A stretch of DNA of 8,841 bases from a bacterium (GCA_027040785.1 JALULG010000122.1:1-8841), one strand, 5' to 3'; shown: positions 1 to 8,045, counted from the stretch's first letter. Notes: generated by a model from the sequence alone, not told the origin. Program-made: numbers and translations.

Positions 1-242
1 AAATAAATCAAAGCTAAAAAAAGAAAAGGCGCGGCCAAATAAACTTTACCGAAAAAAATCTTTAGCACTTTTTCAAACCAAAAGCCAAAACGACCGGCAA
101 AATTAAAAACACTCAAAAAAGAAAGCAAAACAAAAAATATTAAAAAAGTTATTAAAATGCTTTTTTTGGTCTCTGCACTTAACTCAAATTTTTCTTCATT
201 AACTTTATAACGCCTATATTTTCTTTTTTTCTTTTTTTTCAT
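1..242 (-). CDS. ftsK: FtsK/SpoIIIE-type DNA translocase, N-terminal fragment (runs off left edge)
   Basis: Translating the minus strand from the ATG at 240-242 gives 80 codons open to the window edge. The protein starts with a very basic cytoplasmic tail (KKKKKRKYRRYK, residues 2-13). A first hydrophobic segment follows (about 28-47), then a short loop with the AGRFG pattern (49-53) and FFGK (63-66), and then the start of a second hydrophobic segment (from about 67). This matches the layout of the 4-TM N-terminal domain of FtsK, which anchors the ATP-driven chromosome translocase at the division septum. The motor and gamma domains would lie outside the window, so the call rests on the N-terminus only. 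An in-frame TAA at 255-257 lies 12 bp before the ATG, so no earlier start is possible. There is no SD; the preceding bases are AT-rich. The gene has its own promoter after the rpoC terminator. Another multi-pass membrane protein cannot be fully excluded. Confidence 0.72.
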   Translation of the reverse strand, partial: MKKKKKRKYRRYKVNEEKFELSAETKKSILITFLIFFVLLSFLSVFNFAGRFGFWFEKVLKIFFGKVYLAAPFLFLALIY

Positions 243-257
243 AATAAAACCAAATTA

Positions 258-438
258 CCGTTAATTACTTTTAGGGCTTGTCGCCAAATCCTGTTTTTGA
301 TGAATTTTTTTAAATTTCAGCTGAGACGATTAAAGAAATCGCATAAATATCGTATTGATAAATTTTTTTTAACAAGTCGCAGGCGAAATTTGGAAAAATT
401 GGCGAAAATCGGGGTTTGGCGACAGCCCCTTTTAACGG
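258..438. repeat. Long imperfect inverted-repeat element in the ftsK leader
   Basis: The left arm at 274-291 reads GGGCTTGTCGCCAAATCC. The reverse complement of the right arm at 411-428 reads GGGCTGTCGCCAAACCCC. They match apart from one inserted T and one substitution. Further out, CCGTTAA (258-264) pairs with TTAACGG (432-438), with unequal spacers. The arms enclose about 120 bp, which include a small internal dyad (CGATT/AATCG, 328-342). TTTTA occurs directly outside both core arms (269-273 and 430-434) and might be a target-site duplication, but it is too AT-rich to be convincing. No transposase lies nearby. The element could be a MITE-like or REP-like non-autonomous repeat, or a long hairpin in the ftsK mRNA. 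It covers most of the gene-free stretch 243-547. A 48-codon basic ORF (300-446, plus strand) crosses it. Confidence 0.75.
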
Positions 439-460
439 ATTTTTAATCAAACTTAAATAC

Positions 461-488
461 ATTATAACAAAATAAGATATAAAAACAA
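461..488 (-). promoter_or_regulatory. Candidate sigma70-type promoter for ftsK
   Basis: On the minus strand there is a perfect -10 hexamer TATAAT (461-466) preceded by TG one base upstream, giving the extended -10 TGTTATAAT (461-469). A weaker -35 TTGTTT (483-488) lies 16 bp upstream. Transcription would start near 454, just outside the inverted repeat, giving an ftsK leader of about 210 nt. The promoter sits right after the rpoC terminator, which fits independent transcription of ftsK. Confidence 0.6.
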
Positions 489-495
489 GTTTTCC

Positions 496-531
496 AAAAG
501 AAAAGCCCGAATCTTTTCGGGCTTTTCTTTT
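496..531 (-). terminator. Intrinsic terminator of rpoBC (symmetrical, could work both ways)
   Basis: This is a perfect 16-bp stem (496-511 with 516-531) and a 4-base loop. The core is AGCCCGAA/TTCGGGCT, and the outer part is A-rich on one side and T-rich on the other (CTTTTCTTTT). It begins 16 bp after the rpoC stop codon. The outer stem supplies a T-rich 3' side in either direction. Only the minus strand has a gene feeding into it. Confidence 0.92.
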
Positions 532-547
532 TTTATTTTAAAAATTT

Positions 548-3500
548 TTATTCTCTAAAACCGGTTCCGGCCGGAATTAATCTTCCAATAATCACGTTTT
601 CTTTTAGGCCTTCCAAATAATCTATTTTTCCGCTAACAGCCGCTTCAATCAAAATTTTGGAAGTTTCCTGAAAAGAGGCGGCGGAAAGAAAGCTTTTTGT
701 AGATAAAGAAACTTTTGTTATTCCCAACAACAATTCTTCTTCTTTTGCTTTTACCCCGCCGGCTTTGGCTACTCGTTCATTTTCTTCTTCAAATTCTCTT
801 CTGTCAACAATCATACCCGGAGAAAATTTTGTATCTCCATCCGATTTAATGGAAACTTTGGAAAACATTTGTCTGGCAATAACTTCAACGTGTTTATTAT
901 TCAAAGGTTGCCCCTGAGAAGAATACAAATATTGAATTTCATTGATAATATATTTTTGTGTTTCAGTTTTTCCCGCCAAAGAATAAAGCTCTTGCAATCC
1001 CAAGCTTCCTTCGGTTAATTGTTGTCCTTTTTTGACTTTCTCTTTATCTTGCACCCAAATATCAAAACCTTTCGGAATAACAAATTCTTTTATTTTCTTT
1101 TCTTTAAAAGAAACAACAATTTTATTGGAACGAAGTTTTACGGTTCCGCTTTTTTTCGCTTTAACTTTACTTTTATCACTTTTAACAAACAAGACCTCTC
1201 CCTTACTTACGCTGTCCCCATCTTTGACATTAATAGAAACTTTATCATCACCAAATTCATATTTTTGCTCTTCTTTTCCCTCATATTCCAATTTTAAAAC
1301 CTTTTGTCCGGGAACGCTTTCCAAAATAACTTTACCGGTAGCATCTTTAATGGTTCTTTTCATATCTTCAATTCTGACAATTCCGTCAGCTTCCGCCAAA
1401 ATGGCTTTGCTTTTCGGGGTTCTGGCCTCAAACAATTCCTCCACTCTTGGTAAACCTTGAGTAATATCGGCTCCGGCCACACCACCGGTATGAAAGGTTC
1501 TCATTGTTAACTGGGTTCCCGGTTCTCCGATTGATTGAGCCGCCACCACTCCAACGGTAGCTCCTTTTTTAACCAATTTATTATAACCAAGATCCCATCC
1601 GTAACATTGAGCGCAAACTCCTTTTTTGGATTCACAAGTTAAAACTGAACGAACTTTTAATTTTTCCGGTTTTATTTCTTGTAAAATCTTTTTCTCTTTT
1701 TCCTCAATCAACTGTCCTTTTTTAATAACGATTTTATTGGTTTTCGGATCTTTTAAATTTTCCAATGAAACCCTTCCCAAAACCATATCGGCAAAATCAT
1801 GTCCCAATTTCTCACTTTCTTCTCGGGTAATTTCAATGCCTTTTTTGGTTCCGCAATCATCTTCTTGAACAAAAACATCTTGCGCCACATCAACCAAACG
1901 ACGAGTCAAATATCCCGCATTAGCCGTTCTCAATGCCGTATCAGACAAACCTTTTCGGGAACCGTGAGTGGAAATAAAGAACTCCAACACATCAAAACCT
2001 TCTTTAAAGTTTCCTTTAACCGGCAATTCAATAATATCTCCGGAAGGACTGCTTACCAAACCTTTCATACCGATCACCTGAGTTAACTGTCCCCAATGCC
2101 CTCTGGCTTTGGAATCAATAATGGAATAAATTGAACCGTTTTTGTCTAACGATTTTTTAGCCAAAGAAACGATTTTTTCTTTTGCCAATGTCCAAATTTC
2201 AATAATCTTGCTGTGTCGTTCAGTGTCCGTTAAAAGACCGGCATTATATTGATCGGTAATTTCATCAACCGATTTTTGGGCTTCATTCAAAATATTTTCT
2301 TTTTCCTCAATAAAAGGCAAATCTCCCATTCCCCAAGAAAGTCCGGACATTGTTAAATATTTAAAACCGGTTTCTTTTAATTCATCAACAAATTTAACCG
2401 TTCTTTCCAAACCGTATTTACCTAAAATTTCTTTAACCAATTTTTTTAATGATCCGGCATCCAATTTATTATTTATATATTTAAAATCTTTCGGTAAAAT
2501 TTTATTAAACAATATCCTGCCGACTGTTGTTTCAATAATATTTTCACCATCTTCTGTTTTTTTGGAAATCCTTACTTTAATTAATTCTTTTAGATCAACC
2601 TTTTTTAAATCATAAGCCAAAACAGCTTGTTTTTCCGAAGAGAAAATTTTTATTTTTTTCTCATCTTTTTCTTCTTTGTCTTTTTCATAAACAGAAGTCA
2701 AATAATAACATCCCCAAACAATATCCTGATTAGGGGTTACCACCGGATCGCCGGTAGCCGGTTTTAACAAATTTTTACTTGATTGCATTATTTCTCGCGC
2801 TTCTTTTTGAGCTTCTTTAGTTAACGGCAAATGAACAGCCATTTGATCACCGTCAAAATCAGCGTTAAAAGCCGCGCAAACCATTGGATGAATTCTAATC
2901 GCTTTCCCTTCAATTAAAATCGGTTTAAAAGCTTGAATACCCAAACGATGCAAGGTTGGCGCCCTATTTAAGAGAACAAAAGCGTCGGCGATTACTTCTT
3001 CCAAAATATCCCAAACTTCAACTCTTTCTTCGTTAATAAAACGAATCGCGCTTCTGACATTATGAATAATACCGTCTTTAATCAAGCGACTGATTACAAA
3101 AGGTTTAAATAATTCCAAAGCCATTTTTTTAGGCAAACCGCATTCATTAAGTTTTAAATAAGGACCGACAACAATTACGCTACGACCGGAATAATCAACC
3201 CTTTTTCCCAAAAGATTTTGTCTGAAACGACCCTGTTTTCCTTTTAAAATATCAGCGATTGATTTTAACATTCTTCTTTGTCCGGTTGAAGCAACCACTG
3301 TTTTTCCATGACGAGCGTTATTATCAATTAAAGCGTCAACCGCTTCTTGCAACATTCTTTTTTCATTTCTGGTAATAACCTCCGGCGCGTTTAATTTTTG
3401 TAATTGTTTTAAACGATTATTTCTGTTAATCACCCTTCTATACAAATCATTTAAATCGGAAGTGGCAAATCTTCCTCCATCCAAAGCGACCATCGGACGA

Positions 3501-4441
3501 AGATCCGGCGGAATTACCGGAATGGTTGTCAAAACCATCCACTCCGGACGAATATCGTTTTCCAATAAATTTTTCAATAATTTTAATCTTTTAATTCGTT
3601 TTTCTTTTTTAACCCCTTTGGAACTTTTAATTTTTGCGCCAACTCTTTCCACTTCGGCTTTCAAATCAATTGATTCCAAGAGACCTCTAATAGCTTCAGC
3701 TCCAATACCGGCCTCAAAAATATGTCCATACTTCAAAGATAAGTCTTGATATTGAATCTCACTTAAAATTTTTAATTTTTTCAAATCTTTCAATTCTTTC
3801 AAGGAGGCGTTAAACAGCTCTTCCAAAGTTTTTAACTCTTCTTCTTTTTCTTTTAATAATTTGGATACTTCTCTTTCCACTTCTTTTTCATCTTTTTTAC
3901 TGTCTGATCTAAGAGCGTGAATAACTTTTTGATAATCTTTGTTAATCTTTTTCTTTTTTTCCTTAAACTCTTTTTTTAAATCTTCAATCACTGAAATTTT
4001 TAAATCCTCGTCAACTCTGGTTACTATAAAATTGGCAAAATAAATAACCTTTTCCAACATTTGAGAAGAAACTCCCAACAAAGTTCCAATCTTGGAGGGA
4101 ACACTTCTTAAAAACCAAATATGAACAGCCGGGGTAGCCAAATCAATGTGTCCCATTCTTTCTCTACGAACAATTGAACGTGTTACTTCAACTCCACACT
4201 TATCACAAACAATCCCTTTATAACGAATTTTTTTGTATTTTCCGCAATAACATTCCCAATCTTTTGAGGGGCCAAAAATCTTTTCACAAAACAATCCGTC
4301 CTTTTCCGGTTTTTGAGTTCTGTAATTAATTGTTTCCGGTCTCAAAACTTCTCCATGAGACCACTTATGTATCACATCCGGAGATGCTAACTTTAACTTA
4401 ATGGCATTAAAATCCATTGATTTTATTGATGAGCTTGGCAT
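548..4441 (-). CDS. rpoC: DNA-directed RNA polymerase subunit beta' (complete)
   Basis: This 1297-residue protein is the largest catalytic subunit of RNA polymerase, forming the active centre and clamp with RpoB. From the N-terminus there is a zinc-binding domain with C64, C66, C79 and C82. A Lys/Glu-rich, probably coiled-coil stretch follows at about 145-222, then the clamp and rudder region ending in GGRFATSDLNDLYRRVINRN (322-341). The catalytic loop is NADFDGDQMAVH (526-537), whose D528, D530 and D532 hold the active-site Mg. The bridge-helix region follows (about 779-858). The second zinc site is C863, C936, C943 and C946. The trigger loop is GEPGTQLTMRTFHTGG (972-987), with M980, R981 and H984. 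The C-terminal part is complete and there is no frameshift. An in-frame TAA 20 bp before the ATG limits the start to this ATG or Met9 (4417), and neither has an SD. It follows rpoB by 31 bp and ends at a strong terminator. Confidence 0.98.
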   Translation of the reverse strand: MPSSSIKSMDFNAIKLKLASPDVIHKWSHGEVLRPETINYRTQKPEKDGLFCEKIFGPSKDWECYCGKYKKIRYKGIVCDKCGVEVTRSIVRRERMGHIDLATPAVHIWFLRSVPSKIGTLLGVSSQMLEKVIYFANFIVTRVDEDLKISVIEDLKKEFKEKKKKINKDYQKVIHALRSDSKKDEKEVEREVSKLLKEKEEELKTLEELFNASLKELKDLKKLKILSEIQYQDLSLKYGHIFEAGIGAEAIRGLLESIDLKAEVERVGAKIKSSKGVKKEKRIKRLKLLKNLLENDIRPEWMVLTTIPVIPPDLRPMVALDGGRFATSDLNDLYRRVINRNNRLKQLQKLNAPEVITRNEKRMLQEAVDALIDNNARHGKTVVASTGQRRMLKSIADILKGKQGRFRQNLLGKRVDYSGRSVIVVGPYLKLNECGLPKKMALELFKPFVISRLIKDGIIHNVRSAIRFINEERVEVWDILEEVIADAFVLLNRAPTLHRLGIQAFKPILIEGKAIRIHPMVCAAFNADFDGDQMAVHLPLTKEAQKEAREIMQSSKNLLKPATGDPVVTPNQDIVWGCYYLTSVYEKDKEEKDEKKIKIFSSEKQAVLAYDLKKVDLKELIKVRISKKTEDGENIIETTVGRILFNKILPKDFKYINNKLDAGSLKKLVKEILGKYGLERTVKFVDELKETGFKYLTMSGLSWGMGDLPFIEEKENILNEAQKSVDEITDQYNAGLLTDTERHSKIIEIWTLAKEKIVSLAKKSLDKNGSIYSIIDSKARGHWGQLTQVIGMKGLVSSPSGDIIELPVKGNFKEGFDVLEFFISTHGSRKGLSDTALRTANAGYLTRRLVDVAQDVFVQEDDCGTKKGIEITREESEKLGHDFADMVLGRVSLENLKDPKTNKIVIKKGQLIEEKEKKILQEIKPEKLKVRSVLTCESKKGVCAQCYGWDLGYNKLVKKGATVGVVAAQSIGEPGTQLTMRTFHTGGVAGADITQGLPRVEELFEARTPKSKAILAEADGIVRIEDMKRTIKDATGKVILESVPGQKVLKLEYEGKEEQKYEFGDDKVSINVKDGDSVSKGEVLFVKSDKSKVKAKKSGTVKLRSNKIVVSFKEKKIKEFVIPKGFDIWVQDKEKVKKGQQLTEGSLGLQELYSLAGKTETQKYIINEIQYLYSSQGQPLNNKHVEVIARQMFSKVSIKSDGDTKFSPGMIVDRREFEEENERVAKAGGVKAKEEELLLGITKVSLSTKSFLSAASFQETSKILIEAAVSGKIDYLEGLKENVIIGRLIPAGTGFRE

Positions 4442-4472
4442 AAAAATATATATTAAAATTTTTTAAATAAAT

Positions 4473-7400
4473 TTATTTGTCCGTTTTTTCATCACTTTCT
4501 TTGGAATTTTCTTTTTTTCTGTTTTTCCCGTTTTTATCCAAATTTAAAAGTTCAATATCCAAAGACAAACCCTTTAACTCTCTGGTTAAAACATTAAAAG
4601 ATTCCGGAACATTAACTTTTTGAATCTCTTCTCCTTTAATAATCGCTTCATAGGCCTTGCTTCTTCCCGGAACATCATCTGATTTTATGGTTAACATCTC
4701 TTGAAGAATATGAGCCGCTCCATAACCTTCCAAAGCCCAGACTTCCATTTCTCCAAATCTTTGACCACCAAATTGAGCTTTTCCCCCCAAAGGTTGTTGA
4801 GTAATCAAAGAGTATGGACCAATCGATCTTTGGTGAATTTTATCTTCAACCATATGATTTAATTTTAACATATAAACATAACCGACAACGGTTTTTTCTC
4901 TGAAAGGTTCGCCTGTTTTTCCATCATATAAGGTTAATTTACCATCTTCCGGATAACCGTATTTTTTTAATTCACTCCTGATAATATCTTCCGGAATTCC
5001 CGCCAAAACCGGAGTAGCCGCTTTATAACCGCCGGCGTGAGCGGCTAATCCCAAATGGGTTTCCAAAATCTGCCCCAAGTTCATTCTGGAAATAACACCC
5101 AAAGGAGATAAAATAATATCAACCGGAGTACCATCTTCTAAATGAGGCATATCTTCTTGAGGAACGATTCTGGAAATAACACCTTTATTTCCGTGTCTTC
5201 CGGCCATTTTATCACCAACCTGTATTTTTCTTAAATTTGCGATTGAAACTTGAATGCTTTTGATTACTCCGGGTGGCAATTTATCACCTTCTTCTCGTGA
5301 GAAAACCTGCACTCCAACCACTTTTCCATGCTCACCATGTTCCAAGACCAAAGATGTATCGCGAACATCTTTTGCTTTTTCACCAAAAATCGCCCGCAAC
5401 AACCTTTCCTCGCTGGAAAGCTCTGTTTCCCCTTTTGGAGTAATTTTACCGACCAAAATATCTCCGGATTTTACCTCCGCTCCGATCCTGACAATACCTT
5501 CATCATCTAAATTTTTCAATTTATCCTCACCAACATTTGGAATATCACGAGTTACCACTTCCGGACCAAGTTTGGTGTCTCTAACATCAATAGTGTAATT
5601 GTTTATATGAATTGAACTGTAATAATCTCCTTTAACCAAATTTTCCGAAATTATAATCGCGTCCTCATAATTAAAACCTTCCCAAGCCATAAAAGCCACC
5701 AAAACATTTCTACCCAAAGCCAGCTCTTTCTTGTCAATTGATTGTCCGTCCGTAAGCGCCATACCTTTTTTAACCGAATCTCCTTTTTTAACGATTGGAT
5801 GTTGATTTATACAAGTTGATTGGTTTGATCTGGCAAATTTTAAAAGCTCATAAGTATCAATTTCTCCTTTTTTGTTTTTAACTTCAATTTTCGCGCCCGA
5901 AACAGCTACCACCTTTCCGTCGTTTTCCGCTCTGATAACATGACCGGAATCCAAAGCGGCTTTTTCTTCAATACCGGTTCCCACCAAAGGAGCTTCGGGT
6001 TTTACAACCGGAACGGATTGCCGTTGCATATTTGTTCCCATTAAAGCCCTAACAGCATCATCATGTTCCAAAAAAGGAATTAAAGAAGTTGCTATGGAAA
6101 TAATCTGCTTTGGCGAAACATCCATATAATTAACATTTTCCACATAATCAATATCGGGATTACCGTGTTTCCTAACTTCAACCTTTTCCTGAATCAAATA
6201 CCCTTCTTTGTCCAATATCGCGTTAGCGGTCGTTATCACGGCTTTTTCTTCTTCAAAAGCGTCCAAATAAACTATTTCATCGGTAGCGAGTGGCTTAATT
6301 TTTATTTCTTTTTTGTCTTTGATTTTTTCTATTTTTTTCGCTTGGGTGGAACTTATTCGTTCTCCCGATTTAATAATACCTTTTATATCTTCCGCAATAA
6401 TTTTATCAGTAGTTAATTTAGCGGAATTCTCAACACTTGTTAAAACTTTTCTATAAGGAGTTTCCAAAAAACCAAAATCATTGATTTTGGCATAAGTGGC
6501 TAAATGCCCGACTAAACCAATATTTGGCCCCTCCGGAGTGGCGATTGGACAAATTTTTCCATAATGAGTTCTGTTTACATCACGAACCTCAAAACCGGCT
6601 CTTTCCCTTGTCAAACCGCCCGGACCCATTGCCGAAAGTCTTCTTTTGTGTTCCAATTCGGCCAAAGGGTTTGTTTGGTCCATAAACTGGCATAATTGAG
6701 ATGACATAAAAAATTCCTTAACCGCAAAAATCAAAGGCCGAGAATTTATCAATTTTGCCGGTGACAAATTTATTTCATCCAAAGTACTCATTCTGTCTTT
6801 AATAATTCTTTCCATACGAACCATTCCGATACGAAAACGATTTTGTACCAACTCTCCAACGGTTCTAATACGACGATTCCCCAAATGATCAATATCGTCC
6901 GCTTCTTTTTGAGAGATGTTCAACCTAATTATCTCTTTAACCACGTTTACCAAATCCTCAACTTTAAAAATCCTGTTTTCTTTGGTAATCGGATAATCCT
7001 GATTAAATCTTCTGTTTATTTTATATCTACCGACTTTTCCAAAATCATAACGATCAAAATTAAAAAACATTGCGTTAATCAAGGAACGAACATTGTCAAT
7101 ACCGGCCAAATCACCCGGTTTAATTCTTTTATAAACTTCCATTAATCCTTCCTCTTCATTTTTGGTAATATCCTTTTTTAAAGTGGATTCTATGTAATTA
7201 ATATCAGGATGAGTTTCAACGTCTTTAAATAAATCTCTTATTTCTTCATCAGTTCCATAACCAAAAGCTCTTAATAAAGCGGTTACCACGATTTTTCTTT
7301 TTCGATCAATTTTTACCCAAATCACATTATTAATATCGGTTTCCAGCTCCAACCAAGCTCCTCTATTGGGAATAACTTTAGCGCCGTAATAATTTTTTCC

Positions 7401-7901
7401 TCTAATATTTTCCGATGTAAAAAAAGCTCCCGCGCTTCTGATTAACTGAGAAACAACCGATCTTTTAATACCGTTAATAATAAAAGTTCCATTTTTTGTC
7501 ATTAAAGGAATATCGCCCAAATAAATTTCTTGTTGGCTGATTTTTTTACCATCTTTTTTCAAAAGAATATTTACTCTCATCGGAGCTTCATAAGTAATAT
7601 TCTTTTTCTCGCTAGTTCTTTCATTAAATTTCGGTTCATCAAATTCATAATCTAAAAAAGATAATTCCAAATTTTGCCCGCCAAAATCTTTAATCGGTGA
7701 AATTTCATCAAAAATCTCTTTAATTCCTTCTCTTAAAAACCAATTATAAGATTTTTGTTGCGATTCAACCAAATCCGGCAATGGAATGGCGTCTTTTTTG
7801 CTTTTAGTGGTGGTAATGTATTTCTTTTTTCCACTTGAACGAGGATCAATTCCTTCCTCATAAGTAAAGTAAATACGTTCCAGGGTTTTTAATTTAGCCA
7901 T
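4473..7901 (-). CDS. rpoB: DNA-directed RNA polymerase subunit beta (complete)
   Basis: This 1142-residue protein is the second catalytic subunit of RNA polymerase. It is shorter than the E. coli protein (1342) and close to compact bacterial forms without the large lineage-specific insertions. Landmarks are the external and lobe domains (about 100-400), the rifampicin-pocket segment SSQLCQFMDQTNPL...HKRRLSAMGPGG (400-429), PEGPNIGLV (456-464), the flap region (about 660-840), the active-site segment GDKMAGRHGNKG with K898 and K906 (896-907), and the C-terminal MEVWALEGYGAAHILQEML (1052-1070) that docks with beta'. The last 20 or so residues form a Lys/Glu/Asp-rich tail. The ATG at 7899-7901 gives the expected N-terminus but has no SD. 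rpoB is first in the rpoBC operon, behind its own promoter and a long leader. rplJ and rplL, often just upstream of rpoB in bacteria, are absent; a phosphatase gene occupies that place. Confidence 0.98.
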   Translation of the reverse strand: MAKLKTLERIYFTYEEGIDPRSSGKKKYITTTKSKKDAIPLPDLVESQQKSYNWFLREGIKEIFDEISPIKDFGGQNLELSFLDYEFDEPKFNERTSEKKNITYEAPMRVNILLKKDGKKISQQEIYLGDIPLMTKNGTFIINGIKRSVVSQLIRSAGAFFTSENIRGKNYYGAKVIPNRGAWLELETDINNVIWVKIDRKRKIVVTALLRAFGYGTDEEIRDLFKDVETHPDINYIESTLKKDITKNEEEGLMEVYKRIKPGDLAGIDNVRSLINAMFFNFDRYDFGKVGRYKINRRFNQDYPITKENRIFKVEDLVNVVKEIIRLNISQKEADDIDHLGNRRIRTVGELVQNRFRIGMVRMERIIKDRMSTLDEINLSPAKLINSRPLIFAVKEFFMSSQLCQFMDQTNPLAELEHKRRLSAMGPGGLTRERAGFEVRDVNRTHYGKICPIATPEGPNIGLVGHLATYAKINDFGFLETPYRKVLTSVENSAKLTTDKIIAEDIKGIIKSGERISSTQAKKIEKIKDKKEIKIKPLATDEIVYLDAFEEEKAVITTANAILDKEGYLIQEKVEVRKHGNPDIDYVENVNYMDVSPKQIISIATSLIPFLEHDDAVRALMGTNMQRQSVPVVKPEAPLVGTGIEEKAALDSGHVIRAENDGKVVAVSGAKIEVKNKKGEIDTYELLKFARSNQSTCINQHPIVKKGDSVKKGMALTDGQSIDKKELALGRNVLVAFMAWEGFNYEDAIIISENLVKGDYYSSIHINNYTIDVRDTKLGPEVVTRDIPNVGEDKLKNLDDEGIVRIGAEVKSGDILVGKITPKGETELSSEERLLRAIFGEKAKDVRDTSLVLEHGEHGKVVGVQVFSREEGDKLPPGVIKSIQVSIANLRKIQVGDKMAGRHGNKGVISRIVPQEDMPHLEDGTPVDIILSPLGVISRMNLGQILETHLGLAAHAGGYKAATPVLAGIPEDIIRSELKKYGYPEDGKLTLYDGKTGEPFREKTVVGYVYMLKLNHMVEDKIHQRSIGPYSLITQQPLGGKAQFGGQRFGEMEVWALEGYGAAHILQEMLTIKSDDVPGRSKAYEAIIKGEEIQKVNVPESFNVLTRELKGLSLDIELLNLDKNGKNRKKENSKESDEKTDK

Positions 7902-7984
7902 ACTGATAAAATATTATTTATTTTAATTTATTTACAAAAAATTATTATCAAATATTTCAAAAAAGATTATTTTAAGCGATAATT

Positions 7985-8011
7985 TTAAATAAATAAAATT
8001 TTGAGGAACAC
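7985..8011 (-). CDS. Candidate 8-codon leader peptide in the rpoB leader
   Basis: On the minus strand AAAGGAGGT (8018-8026), fully complementary to the usual 16S rRNA 3' end, is followed after 7 bases (TATTTTT) by GTG (8009-8011). The reading frame would be MFLKILFI and a TAA. Using the TTG at 8011-8013 instead gives a 13-residue peptide ending at 7972, with 5-base spacing. The main genes here lack an SD, so a perfect one before such a short frame stands out. No known attenuator peptide is recognised: there is no run of a single regulatory amino acid. The SD-like sequence may only be the 3' arm of a hairpin with another role. Confidence 0.3.
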   Translation of the reverse strand: MFLKILFI

Positions 8012-8019
8012 AAAAATAC

Positions 8020-8045
8020 CTCCTTTTTTCAAATCTAAAAAGGAG
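8020..8045 (-). promoter_or_regulatory. Hairpin sequestering the strong SD in the rpoB leader; possible attenuator
   Basis: CTCCTTTTT (8037-8045) pairs perfectly over 9 bp with AAAAAGGAG (8020-8028), leaving an 8-base loop. The 3' arm contains most of the AGGAGG of the candidate leader ORF, so folding would hide it. On the minus strand the stem is followed by GTATTTTTG, a weak T-tract, so it could also act as a leaky terminator. On the plus strand it is followed directly by TTTTTT, a better terminator shape, although no plus-strand gene feeds into it. Confidence 0.5.

Noticed and set aside
269..434. TTTTA direct repeats flanking the inverted-repeat core as a 5-bp target-site duplication
   Set aside because: Such a string is expected by chance in this AT-rich sequence, and the outer CCGTTAA/TTAACGG pair extends the inverted repeat beyond it, which conflicts with it being the insertion boundary.
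1019..2086. Several 80-142 codon plus-strand open frames opposite rpoC
   Set aside because: They are antisense shadows of a conserved gene. Their translations are Phe/Ser/Thr-rich low-complexity text without domains, and no promoter or SD precedes them.
5254..7145. Plus-strand open frames of 60-114 codons opposite rpoB
   Set aside because: These are shadow frames created by the codon use of rpoB; no protein-like features or initiation signals are present.
7902..7970. Second promoter close to rpoB
   Set aside because: TATAAT-like strings are unavoidable in nearly pure A/T, and no well-spaced -35 supports any of them.
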